NCBI RefSeq assembly: GCF_015207655.1
Contig: NZ_JADEWN010000005.1
Location: 1-64,000 of the forward strand
DNA: 64,000 bases
Source of the DNA: Gloeocapsopsis crepidinum LEGE 06123
Lineage (GTDB): Bacteria; Cyanobacteriota; Cyanobacteriia; Cyanobacteriales; Chroococcidiopsidaceae
Direction of reading: 5' to 3'
The notes beneath the pieces were generated by a model. The model saw nothing but the letters and a program-made list of their open reading frames with translations, was not told the origin of the DNA and did no database searches. Below are positions 1 through 8,907 of the stretch, in pieces (the stretch's first letter is position 1; each line of letters starts with the position of its first letter). A program made the position numbers and the translations under genes.

Positions 1-71
1 CTGATTGAGGTGTCACCTTGTGTGTATGCCTTAACTATTTTTTCTCGCAAGTCGAGCGAGTACGGTTTCAT
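1..71 (-). CDS. IS630-family transposase, N-terminal fragment cut by the window edge
   Basis: Reading leftward from an ATG at 71, the 23 visible codons give MKPYSLDLREKIVKAYTQG followed by DTSI. This is the characteristic N-terminus of IS630/Tc1-mariner-type transposases, the start of a helix-turn-helix that binds the terminal inverted repeats. The frame is open to base 1, so the rest lies outside the window and I cannot tell whether the gene is intact. I could not define the terminal repeat or the TA target duplication. Identification rests only on this short but distinctive motif. Confidence 0.75.
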   Translation of the reverse strand, partial: MKPYSLDLREKIVKAYTQGDTSI

Positions 72-819
72 TAGACTTCATTTGTGTACTCCTCTTACTG
101 TACCTCATAAACTTGCAATAGGCTGTATCTTCACTATTTCTCCTACAAGAAGTATAGGAATAAACGAATAATTACTACTAAATCACGAACATTATTAGTA
201 GGTCAACGAGAATAAATTACAAATAAACTTATTCCCTGCAAATGTTTTAACTGCGCTTGTTAAAAAGGTAAAGACATACTGTGTCTCAAGCGCATCTCAG
301 ATACATTGTGCAGTTTGACGGTGTTTTAAGCAGGTTAACTAAATTAAACGTTAGGTGTGGGGAGGTTTTTACCTCCTTATACTTGATGACTTACGTATCT
401 TTATCAGCCAAGTATAGCAATAAATATACGAGCTAATACCGTTCGTGAAAATATCATTCAGTAGAATACTGACAAGTAAAATAAGGGCAAAATCTGCTAA
501 CAGCCGCAGATATACCGAAAAAAAAGTTAGTTTTTTAAATCATAAAAGTCGTATTTACACTAATGATGATCTTAGGGTGAAGTGAATAGGATATAGCTAC
601 AGATGAGGTTCTTCAATTAGTCTTCACTCTGCTCAATCAACTATTAATTAGTTTTTAGAAAGTTTTTACAAAGTTTTCCAAAATACTTATTTCATTCTTT
701 GAATTTTAGTTTTAATGCAAACAAAATTCAACGGAAAGTTGTGCAGATATGAATTTGAAAAGGATCTTATCAACAAACCTAATTTTTTCGTAGTAAAAAT
801 AATTACCTATATTTGAAAA
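72..819. other. AT-rich spacer between transposase and first beta-helix gene
   Basis: No gene is visible in this 0.75 kb. It should hold the outer end of the IS630-like element and the promoter and leader of the beta-helix gene starting at 820. A perfect hairpin lies at 361-376 (GGAGGT, TTTT, ACCTCC) but has no T-run after it, so it is not a convincing terminator. I see no clear Shine-Dalgarno sequence before 820. Confidence 0.5.
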
Positions 820-2541
820 ATGACTAAATTTAATTGGCAACAAATTAAGACTCTTTTATTTACCAAAGGTTTATTAACAGTATTATTATTGTCTCCAGGA
901 GCAGCTTCAGCAACTAGCAACAACTCTGTTCCTGAAATTAAAAATACTAATTATGCAATTCCTAGTGATGCTTATTTTGTATCTCCAGATGGAGAAGACA
1001 CAAACACTGGTAGAACTGTCAACTCTCCGTGGTCAGTTGCAAAAGCAATAGCAGCAGCTCCTAGTGGTGCAACAATTATTTTTCGGGGTGGTGTGTATCG
1101 GGATGTCCAAGTTAACATTCGTAAAAATCTGACTTTACAAGCTTACCCACATGAGAAACCTTGGATTAAGGGTAGTGTTGTTGTTAACGATTGGGTAAAA
1201 GAAGGTAATGTTTGGCGGAAAGATGGCTGGGAATATTCGTTTCCTTTTAAAGGACAACCTGAATCTCTTGATCAGAATTACCCTTTAGCCGGTCATCGAG
1301 ATATGGTGTTCATTAATAATGTCACGCAGAAGCAAGTAGGTAGCAAATCTCAAGTTGTCCCAGGAACTTTTTATGTTGATACAGCTAATAAGAAACTTTA
1401 CATCGGCAGTAATCCAGCAGGTAAAACTGTTGAATCGACAGCTAAAGAGTTTGCTTTTACGACTTCCAACTCTGCAGAAAATACAGTAATTCGTGGTTTG
1501 GGGATTACACACTACGCTGATAACGCTATTAATATCAGAAGACCAAACGTGACATTAGAAAACAACACACTTATATGGAATGGACTGAATGGAGTTTTAC
1601 TGACTAATACAGATGCAGTATTGCGAGGCAATATCCTTAGCTACAACGGACGTCAAGGAGTAGCGGGTGTTTATGCTCACCGTATGTTGTTAGAAAATAA
1701 TGTCCTGAGTCACAACAATGTCGAAAACTTCTCAAAACAATGGGGTGCAGCAGGCATCAAAACTATTTGGACTGATGGCTTGGTGTGGCGTGGCAATCTT
1801 GTTCAACACAATAATGCGATAGGCTTGTGGATTGACGAGTCTACAACAAACTCCACCGTTGTCAATAATGTCGTCCGGAAAAATGCCAGCATCGGCATTA
1901 TGTATGAAATTGCACATAAAGCAATTATTGCTTCAAATGTAGTCTATGAGAATGCTCCTGCCGGAATTATGGTACTTAATGCGTCGAGTGCCCGTATCTA
2001 CAACAATACTCTTGTACGCAACCATGCTAACCTCTTAATCAAAGAAACACCGCGAAATAATACAAAAACAAAAGAGGTTGCAGACGGTATTACTTGGATT
2101 ACGCGCAACACGGTTGTCAAAAATAACATCTTATGGAACTCTAATGGTCCTACCTTCTTTGCTCCTAGCTGTGAATTAAGAGAGCAATCAAGACAAATGA
2201 TCCCTGTCACTGATTACAATGCTTACTACCGTCCAGCAGTAAATGAACCACAAAACTTTGTGGTTTGGGGGTTAAGTGGTGGTCAATGCTTTAATACGTT
2301 CCGCACCCTTGCTAGCTTTGTCTCAGCTACAGGGCTAGAGTCTAATGGATTAGAAGTCACCAATAGTAACGATCCATTCTTTGTCAATGCAGAAGCTAAT
2401 GATTTTCGCTTGAAATCAGGTAGCCCTGCAATCAAACGTGGGGAAGCATTACCCGCTGATATCGCTCATGCCATGGGAGTTCCTGCTGGTAAAGTAGTTG
2501 ATTTAGGTGCACTGCAGTCTCAGGTATCGATTGCACATTAA
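820..2541 (+). CDS. Secreted right-handed parallel beta-helix protein, copy 1
   Basis: 573 aa. A signal peptide covers about residues 1-31 (hydrophobic core, then GAASA before the predicted cut). Next comes a DUF1565-like opening (YFVSPDGED, SPWSVAKAIAAAPSGATIIF, FRGGVY) and then many short turns of the type NNxxxxNxxxGI from about residue 215 to 420, the pattern of right-handed parallel beta-helix (pectate-lyase-like) proteins. Two cysteines near the C-terminus (PSCEL and GGQCF) are kept in all four copies and may form a disulfide. The fold suggests binding or cutting extracellular polysaccharide, but no catalytic residues can be assigned. This is the most divergent and AT-rich copy and lacks the HIP1 site that copies 2-4 carry in the SKAIAS region. 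Confidence 0.85.
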   Translation: MTKFNWQQIKTLLFTKGLLTVLLLSPGAASATSNNSVPEIKNTNYAIPSDAYFVSPDGEDTNTGRTVNSPWSVAKAIAAAPSGATIIFRGGVYRDVQVNIRKNLTLQAYPHEKPWIKGSVVVNDWVKEGNVWRKDGWEYSFPFKGQPESLDQNYPLAGHRDMVFINNVTQKQVGSKSQVVPGTFYVDTANKKLYIGSNPAGKTVESTAKEFAFTTSNSAENTVIRGLGITHYADNAINIRRPNVTLENNTLIWNGLNGVLLTNTDAVLRGNILSYNGRQGVAGVYAHRMLLENNVLSHNNVENFSKQWGAAGIKTIWTDGLVWRGNLVQHNNAIGLWIDESTTNSTVVNNVVRKNASIGIMYEIAHKAIIASNVVYENAPAGIMVLNASSARIYNNTLVRNHANLLIKETPRNNTKTKEVADGITWITRNTVVKNNILWNSNGPTFFAPSCELREQSRQMIPVTDYNAYYRPAVNEPQNFVVWGLSGGQCFNTFRTLASFVSATGLESNGLEVTNSNDPFFVNAEANDFRLKSGSPAIKRGEALPADIAHAMGVPAGKVVDLGALQSQVSIAH

Positions 2542-2654
2542 CCAAACTAGTAGTCTGGCTACTTCACACCTCAGTTGTGGTAAATAATTACGTCCACCTA
2601 CTTACTACCTCTGCAAAAGAGTAGCAATGTGTAATACTCCAACATACTGTTAGA

Positions 2655-2685
2655 GTCGCAGGCGATCTTTCACCTGCGATTTTTG
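2655..2685 (+). terminator. Rho-independent terminator after beta-helix copy 1
   Basis: Inverted arms TCGCAGG (2656-2662) and CCTGCGA (2673-2679) are followed by a T-run at 2680-2684. It lies about 115 bases after the stop of copy 1, so the copies are probably separate transcription units. Confidence 0.7.
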
Positions 2686-3451
2686 CTGTGGGAGAATATA
2701 CTAGCTCATATAATTAAGTTTTTTCTCTATAGCTTAAAAAAGTTTAAAAAGTATAACGATCGCTATCTTATTCTACTAAGTGCTGCTACGCCTTAATCTA
2801 CATTTCAAAACAGAAATCTATACTCTTATTAATATTATTTTTTATAGTTTATATCTGAATTGTTCTGGTTGCCTATTTCTTTGCAATTGTCCCTAAAGCT
2901 TTAACATAGCCATTATTGGGTTCATAATATAATATCATTTTGCTTCAGTATATACACTGAAATTCAAAAGATTTCAAACAAAATATAACTAAAAAATTTT
3001 CAGTAAAATTACGCTTGAATGTGTTCCTTAAGCAGCGTAATCTTTTTTCGATAAGTTTGATTGTGTAATTCTGTTATATCTCAAAACTTTGAAATGTCAG
3101 CAAAGGAGGCAAATTAATTTTTGTTTTGAATTTAATGAACAAATACCTACTGCAAGAATGTAATTCTCCACTGCGCAACCTTGCATTTGTAGGGAAAATT
3201 CAGATCTGTAAATTGTCTTTAATGTAGATACTGGCTACCTGATATGCCAAGTATCTTGGGCAAGAACTTTCACAAGTTTGTACTGTAGATCTACTTTTTG
3301 CACCTATTCAGTTACTGATTGCACAACTTTTCTCAACTTTAGATAAGAGCAGCTTAAAATCATTTCAAAAAGCAACCTTACCTTCTGCTCTTCGCTAACA
3401 TACTACGAAACTTAAAAAGCCTTGTTCATGCAGCAATAGCTGTAAATTTCC

Positions 3452-3494
3452 TGCTGGATGTTGCTTTGTGCTACCTCTTCATCAACAACCAGCA
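3452..3494 (+). promoter_or_regulatory. Conserved hairpin upstream of beta-helix copy 2
   Basis: Arms TGCTGGATGTTG (3452-3463) and CAACAACCAGCA (3483-3494) pair over 12 bases with one mismatch. The loop TTTGTGCTACCTCTTCA is the same in the hairpin before copy 4 (8780-8822). It lies about 115 bases before the start codon. It could be an RNA leader structure or an operator; its function is unknown. Confidence 0.5.
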
Positions 3495-3610
3495 ATTAAA
3501 TCAGCAATGAGGAGACTTAACAGCAAGTGAACGAATTTAGGCTTGCGAAAAATAGCCACTTTACTGACTTTACATAACACTTCCATCAAAAGTCACTATG
3601 GAGAGCAATG

Positions 3611-5308
3611 ATGAACAGTCAATGTAATAAACACTTTTCTTTACATATGCTAGCCAAACTTGCATTGGCAGTTTTAATGACAACTCCATTTGCAGTACCG
3701 CAAACAGCAATAGCCGCTGCGATCAACATTAAAAGAACAAATTACGGTATCCCTAATGGAGCGTTTTTTGTGTCACCAACAGGTCAACCTGGTAATTCAG
3801 GCAGGTCAGCAAACTCTCCGTGGCCTATCAGTAAAGCGATCGCCTCAGCACCAAGTGGCGCAACAATTGTCTTTCGTGGCGGGACATACCGTAACGTGCG
3901 ACTGCCCTTGAACAAGCGCTTCACATTACAAGCCTATCCCAATGAGCAACCCTGGCTCAAAGGTAGCACTATCATTACTGGTTGGGTAAAAGAAGGTAAC
4001 ATCTGGCGCAAAGATGGTTGGAATTACTCGTTTCCACCGAATCAACAAGCGCGTGCAGTTGACCCCAAGTTCCCAATGGCAGGTTATCGCGATATGGTTT
4101 ATATCAATGGCGTCCCCCTCAAGCAAGTTGGGAACAAAGCCCGAGTAGGACCTGGTACATTCTACGTTGATCCTCGCAATAAGAAGCTGTATGTCGGTAG
4201 TAACCCGAATAGCAAAACTGTCGAAGCCACCACACAAGCGGAAGGCATTATCGTCTGGAATAACTCAGCTGCAGGTTCAGTAGTACGGGGACTGGGCTTG
4301 GCACATTATGCAGATCAAGCAATCAAGATTGGTACATCTGGCGTCACAGTGGAGAACACGACGATGGCGCGGAATGCGATGGAAGGTGTCACTGTTAAAT
4401 CACCCAACGTCAAACTGCGCGGGAACAACATCAGCTACAACGGTCGCAAAGGAGTTGGTGCTTCCTATGCCCATCGTCTACTGTTGGAAAACAATGTGAT
4501 TAGCTACAACAACTTGGAGAACTTCTCAACTTCTTGGAGTGCCAGCGGCGTCAAAATTCTCTGGAGTGATGGTGTGGTAGCGCGGGGCAACACTGTTGCC
4601 AATAACAAATCAATGGGACTGTGGGCTGACGAGTCTAGTAGCAATATTACCTTTGTCAATAACGTGGCGCGCAATAACATCATTGGCATCTACTTTGAAA
4701 TCTCGCACAAGGCAATCATTGCCTCGAATGTCGTTCACAACAACAGCACAGCCGGCATCATGATCCTTAATGCTTCTGCTGCACGGATTTACAACAACAC
4801 CCTTGCCCGCAACCATGCCAATCTTTTGGTTCAGGATACCTCACGTAGAAACACCAAAGCTAAGGAAATATCGAAAGGAATCACGTGGACAACGCGTAAC
4901 ACAGTTGTCAAGAACAACGTTTTCTGGAACTCGAATGGTCCAATGTTTTATGCTCCTGGCTGTGCAGTGAAACAGGCGTCACGGTTAATGATTCCGGCAA
5001 CAAATAACAATGCTTACTATCGGCGCGCTGCTAGTCGTCCCGTTAATCTCATTTGGGGGCTGAGTGGCAATCAATGCTCTCAAAATTTCACTTCCTTGGC
5101 AAGTTTCCGGTCAGCCACAGGTCTAGAAGGCAACAGTCTTGATGTTGTTAACTCCAACGATCCGTTCTTTATTAATGCTGGTGCAAACGACTTTCGCCTC
5201 AAAGGGGGTAGTCCAGCGATGGGACGCGGAGAGCCGCTTCCTGCTGATATTGCTAATGCTATTGGTGTCTCTGCTGGTAGAAAAGTCAATCTTGGTGCGT
5301 TGCGATAA
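3611..5308 (+). CDS. Secreted right-handed parallel beta-helix protein, copy 2
   Basis: 565 aa from the second of two adjacent ATGs. I chose 3611 rather than 3608 because copy 4 aligns there (MNSQCNKH), its first ATG being ACG, and because GGAG at 3600-3603 then sits seven bases upstream. The architecture is as in copy 1: signal peptide (to about residue 35, ending near AIAAA), the GAFFVSPTG opening, the SKAIASAPSGATIVFRGG block, beta-helix turns and the C-terminal cysteine pair. From the NGAFF motif to the end it is nearly identical to copy 3, while its signal peptide differs. It is presumably exported and may act on or bind polysaccharide; no enzyme activity can be assigned. Confidence 0.85.
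   Translation: MNSQCNKHFSLHMLAKLALAVLMTTPFAVPQTAIAAAINIKRTNYGIPNGAFFVSPTGQPGNSGRSANSPWPISKAIASAPSGATIVFRGGTYRNVRLPLNKRFTLQAYPNEQPWLKGSTIITGWVKEGNIWRKDGWNYSFPPNQQARAVDPKFPMAGYRDMVYINGVPLKQVGNKARVGPGTFYVDPRNKKLYVGSNPNSKTVEATTQAEGIIVWNNSAAGSVVRGLGLAHYADQAIKIGTSGVTVENTTMARNAMEGVTVKSPNVKLRGNNISYNGRKGVGASYAHRLLLENNVISYNNLENFSTSWSASGVKILWSDGVVARGNTVANNKSMGLWADESSSNITFVNNVARNNIIGIYFEISHKAIIASNVVHNNSTAGIMILNASAARIYNNTLARNHANLLVQDTSRRNTKAKEISKGITWTTRNTVVKNNVFWNSNGPMFYAPGCAVKQASRLMIPATNNNAYYRRAASRPVNLIWGLSGNQCSQNFTSLASFRSATGLEGNSLDVVNSNDPFFINAGANDFRLKGGSPAMGRGEPLPADIANAIGVSAGRKVNLGALR
3752..5277 (+). repeat. Long direct repeat, left copy (within beta-helix copy 2)
   Basis: 1526 bases that align without gaps to 6426-7951 at a constant offset of 2674. 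Over the first 160 residues after the NGAFF motif the two proteins differ at one position (R or Q). Divergence is confined to short patches near 4240-4280, 4830-4890 and 4965-5050, where the other copy resembles beta-helix copy 4. Confidence 0.9.
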
Positions 5309-6296
5309 GAAAGTATTGCTTTACAGCTAATGCTATTTATGTGTCATTGGTTGAAGAGCTTGGCATTTTTAAGAACTTAATACGGCTGTAGTTCGTAGGC
5401 GATCGCTCTGAAGGTACTATGACTTCAATCTTCTAGCGCATCCACTTCCGCTTGGCATAAAGCGATCGCCTGTCTTTTTACTATGCGTATTATTAATGTT
5501 CTCATACTCGTTTATTCATTCACAACGATTTAAATGGAACAACTTCTGTTAAAGATGAAAAAAAGCGGTTTTTTATGCTCCTACTGACATATTTAAAAGA
5601 ATATAGTCAACTCAGTTTCTACAGCAGATTATCAGCTTTTACTAGTAGTTTTACTGATTAGCTAACTTATAAATTTTATAACTTTTATTTTTTCGGTAAG
5701 ATTACACTTGAATTTCAACTTTAAACAGTGTATGCTCTTTTTTTGTGCTATGCAGATTTGTAAAAAATAAAATTTTGTAACTGAGAAGTGAGGAGAGCGT
5801 TTTTTTGATATAAGAGCCTGTGTTTAAGTGTTTACTTTTAGTCTAAAGTTATTTAATAGTAGCCAAAAACTGGAAAACAGATGGCAATGTATAGACTATT
5901 AAGTCGCCTTGATTTCTGAAAAGTTCCTATGTTTAGGTAACAATTAATCAGTAAATTTCTTTCTGTATCCTAGCTTGCTTTCTCTAGCTATCAACTACAG
6001 AAAGTAAATATTTTACTACCAAAACAAGCACAAGTTGCAAACCCTTCAGCAAGTAGTTTTAGAGATCTTGCCTTTCAAATTTCACGGTTCAGAACTGATT
6101 GCAGCTTTTACTGCATGAAGCATATTGTTGAGAGAAATTTTGACGGCTCCAAATATCGAGTTGACACATCTGTGCAGCAAGCGCAGTGGAAGTTCTGCTG
6201 CAACAGCAACAAAGAAACATAACAGCAAAAGTGACTAAAGCTTGCAAAGCAAAGTTGTAAACCACTTTGAACGCATAACCCATATGGAGAGCAATG
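5309..6296. other. 0.99 kb spacer and leader of beta-helix copy 3
   Basis: No gene is visible. Two HIP1-containing arms, AGGCGATCGCT (5397-5407) and AGCGATCGCCT (5461-5471), are inverted and followed by TTTTT, so a loose terminator is possible. Near 6145-6175 the block GGCTCCAAATAT then CACATCTGTGCAGC resembles 8728-8762 before copy 4, which indicates shared leader ancestry. Confidence 0.45.
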
Positions 6297-7979
6297 ATGA
6301 ACAGTCAATGTAATAAACACTTTTCTTTACTCTTGCTATCACAGGTGATGCTAGCAGCATTTACCTCGATACCACAGATAGCAACAGCTGCTACACTCAA
6401 CATCAAAAACACTAGTTATGCCATTCCTAATGGAGCGTTTTTTGTGTCACCAACAGGTCAACCTGGTAATTCAGGCAGGTCAGCAAACTCTCCATGGCCT
6501 ATCAGTAAAGCGATCGCCTCAGCACCAAGTGGCGCAACAATTGTCTTTCGTGGCGGGACATACCGTAACGTGCGACTGCCCTTGAACAAGCGCTTCACAT
6601 TACAAGCCTATCCCAATGAGCAACCCTGGCTCAAAGGTAGCACTATCATTACTGGTTGGGTAAAAGAAGGTAACATCTGGCGCAAAGATGGTTGGAATTA
6701 CTCGTTTCCACCGAATCAACAAGCGCGTGCAGTTGACCCCAAGTTCCCAATGGCAGGTTATCGCGATATGGTTTATATCAATGGCGTCCCCCTCAAGCAA
6801 GTTGGGAACAAAGCCCAAGTAGGACCTGGTACATTCTACGTTGATCCTCGCAATAAGAAGCTGTATGTCGGTAGTAACCCGAATAGCAAAACTGTCGAAG
6901 CCACCACGCAAGTAGAAGGTATTGTTATGTGGAACAGTAGTACCGCAGGTTCAGTAGTACGGGGACTGGGCTTGGTACATTATGCAGATCAAGCAATCAA
7001 GATTGGTACATCTGGCGTCACAGTGGAGAACACGACGATGGCGTGGAATGCGATGGAAGGTGTCACTGTTAAATCACCCAACGTCAAACTATACGGGAAC
7101 AACATCAGCTACAACGGTCGCAAAGGAGTTGGTGCTTCCTATGCCCATCGTCTACTGTTGGAAAACAATGTGATTAGCTACAACAACTTGGAGAACTTCT
7201 CGACTTCTTGGAGTGCCAGCGGCGTCAAAATTCTCTGGAGTGATGGTGTGGTAGCGCGGGGCAACACTGTTGCCAATAACAAATCAATGGGACTGTGGGC
7301 TGACGAGTCTAGTAGCAATATTACCTTTGTCAATAACGTGGCGCGCAATAACATCATTGGCATCTACTTTGAAATCTCGCACAAGGCAATCATTGCCTCG
7401 AATGTCGTTCACAATAACAGCACAGCCGGCATCATGATCCTCAATGCTTCTGCTGCACGGATTTACAATAACACCCTTGCCCGCAACCATGCCAATCTTT
7501 TGGTTCAAGAAACATCGCGTAATAATACGAAATCTAAGGAAATATCGAAAGGGATCACCTGGGTTACACGCAACACAGTTGTCAAGAACAACGTTTTCTG
7601 GAACTCGAATGGTCCAATGTTTTATGCTCCTGGCTGTGCAGTGAAAGAACCATCAAGTTTGATGGTTCCAACAACCAATAATAACGCTTACTACCGTACT
7701 TCTCCTACCCAACCTGTTAGTTTAATTTGGGGGCTGAGTGGCAATCAATGCTCTCAAAATTTCACTTCCTTGGCAAGTTTCCGGTCAGCCACAGGTCTAG
7801 AAGGCAACAGTCTTGATGTTGTTAACTCCAACGATCCGTTCTTTATTAATGCTGGTGCAAACGACTTTCGCCTCAAAGGGGGTAGTCCAGCGATGGGACG
7901 CGGAGAGCCGCTTCCTGCTGATATTGCTAATGCTATTGGTGTCTCTGCTGGCGGAAACGTTAATCTTGGTGCACTATAG
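6297..7979 (+). CDS. Secreted right-handed parallel beta-helix protein, copy 3 (mosaic)
   Basis: 560 aa, with the start chosen by alignment to copies 2 and 4. The signal peptide and mature N-terminus (ATAATLNIKNTSYAIP) match copy 4, then the protein turns abruptly into copy 2 from NGAFFVSPTG onward. Further inside, patches such as ETSRNNTKS and KEPSSLMVPT are again copy-4-like at DNA level. It keeps the beta-helix turns and the C-terminal cysteine pair. The mosaic structure points to gene conversion between neighbours. Function is as for the other copies: exported, probably acting at or on extracellular polysaccharide, catalysis unproven. Confidence 0.85.
   Translation: MNSQCNKHFSLLLLSQVMLAAFTSIPQIATAATLNIKNTSYAIPNGAFFVSPTGQPGNSGRSANSPWPISKAIASAPSGATIVFRGGTYRNVRLPLNKRFTLQAYPNEQPWLKGSTIITGWVKEGNIWRKDGWNYSFPPNQQARAVDPKFPMAGYRDMVYINGVPLKQVGNKAQVGPGTFYVDPRNKKLYVGSNPNSKTVEATTQVEGIVMWNSSTAGSVVRGLGLVHYADQAIKIGTSGVTVENTTMAWNAMEGVTVKSPNVKLYGNNISYNGRKGVGASYAHRLLLENNVISYNNLENFSTSWSASGVKILWSDGVVARGNTVANNKSMGLWADESSSNITFVNNVARNNIIGIYFEISHKAIIASNVVHNNSTAGIMILNASAARIYNNTLARNHANLLVQETSRNNTKSKEISKGITWVTRNTVVKNNVFWNSNGPMFYAPGCAVKEPSSLMVPTTNNNAYYRTSPTQPVSLIWGLSGNQCSQNFTSLASFRSATGLEGNSLDVVNSNDPFFINAGANDFRLKGGSPAMGRGEPLPADIANAIGVSAGGNVNLGAL
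6426..7951 (+). repeat. Long direct repeat, right copy (within beta-helix copy 3)
   Basis: Partner of 3752-5277, colinear without gaps. Direct repeats of this length 2.7 kb apart could recombine to delete or duplicate one gene unit, and short-read assembly may have collapsed or mixed the two. Confidence 0.9.
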
Positions 7980-8074
7980 TCTAGCGTTTTGATGAAAAGT
8001 TGAGTCTTCTTCAGTCTTTACTAATGCTTTATTCATAGATAGACAAAGTAGTGTATTCTACTTTGATCGCATAC

Positions 8075-8099
8075 CGCAGGAGAAAATCCTGCGCTTTTT
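8075..8099 (+). terminator. Rho-independent terminator after beta-helix copy 3
   Basis: Arms CGCAGGA (8075-8081) and TCCTGCG (8087-8093) enclose a GAAAA loop and are followed by CTTTTTA. It lies about 95 bases after the stop of copy 3. Confidence 0.75.
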
Positions 8100-8779
8100 A
8101 TTGCTTTAGTGTGCTATTGACGAGCAGTGGAGGCTTTGCTTCTACTACTTAATAAAAGTCCTTGAGAAGATTTCTTGATTGTAGTTATTTAGTTGAGAAA
8201 TCCTACTACTCAAGGGGGCATTGACTACAGCAAAATTCATAAAAATAAAGTAATACTTTTACTTACATAACTTATACCTACTTTCCTGTTATTTTAATTA
8301 ACAATTTTAAGTAATATTGTTAATTTGTCTTTCTACAGAGCAATGTTATTTTTTATTACTGAATTCGTTGAGCTTAACTCAAGCATAACTTTTATACATT
8401 GTTCCTTTTACATGAGCATTATGGTTGTTTTTATTTCACAAAATGCTTGCTGCATTGTAATTCGATGTTTTTATTGAAAAATATAATTTGCATAAATTAG
8501 GTTAAAAAATAGCTATTCCTTATGTAGAAATTTTTAGTTAAATTTTTATTTTTAATTCCATTTTTTTGCTTTAAAACTGAAGACTTACTCGTGTTTGATA
8601 AAGGTGTAATCTTTGATAACAGGTGATTATGAATAAGTTAACTCTTAGGCAGTCTCATAACTCAGAATTCATCGCAGTTTTATTGGATGAATTGTATTGA
8701 TTGTGTTGTTGGAAAAGCTTTCAATAGCTCCAAATACTAATAAAATCACACATTTGTGCAGCTATTGCTACGAAATTTG

Positions 8780-8822
8780 TGCTGGGTGTTGCTTTGTGCT
8801 ACCTCTTCATCGACAACCAGCA
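8780..8822 (+). promoter_or_regulatory. Conserved hairpin upstream of beta-helix copy 4
   Basis: Arms TGCTGGGTGTTG (8780-8791) and CGACAACCAGCA (8811-8822) have the same loop sequence as 3452-3494. Relative to copy 2, one paired A has become G, leaving a G-T wobble, so pairing is preserved. It lies about 85 bases before the start codon. Confidence 0.5.
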
Positions 8823-8907
8823 TGAGAAGCCTGAGAGCAAGTGGACTGACTTAACGCGAAGAATACTCACGTAACACTTCCATCGCATGACACTATGGAG
8901 AGCAACG

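Larger units (their letters stand above)
2542..3610. other. 1.07 kb spacer and leader of beta-helix copy 2
   Basis: No gene is visible. The first part carries the terminator of copy 1. The middle is very AT-rich. The last 160 bases carry a hairpin (3452-3494) shared with copy 4 and end in a TATGGAGAGCA ribosome-binding block shared by copies 2-4. The length is unusual for a spacer between tandem paralogues. Confidence 0.5.
7980..8907. other. 0.93 kb spacer and leader of beta-helix copy 4
   Basis: No gene is visible. It begins with the terminator of copy 3 (8075-8099), continues as AT-rich sequence and ends with the leader block shared with copies 2 and 3, including the hairpin at 8780-8822 and the TATGGAGAGCA ribosome-binding block. 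Confidence 0.5.

Noticed and set aside
3926-4237. Open frame on the minus strand inside beta-helix copy 2 (and its twin at 6600-6911)
   Set aside because: It is the antisense shadow of the beta-helix coding sequence, has no ribosome-binding site, and exists twice only because the two genes are near-identical.
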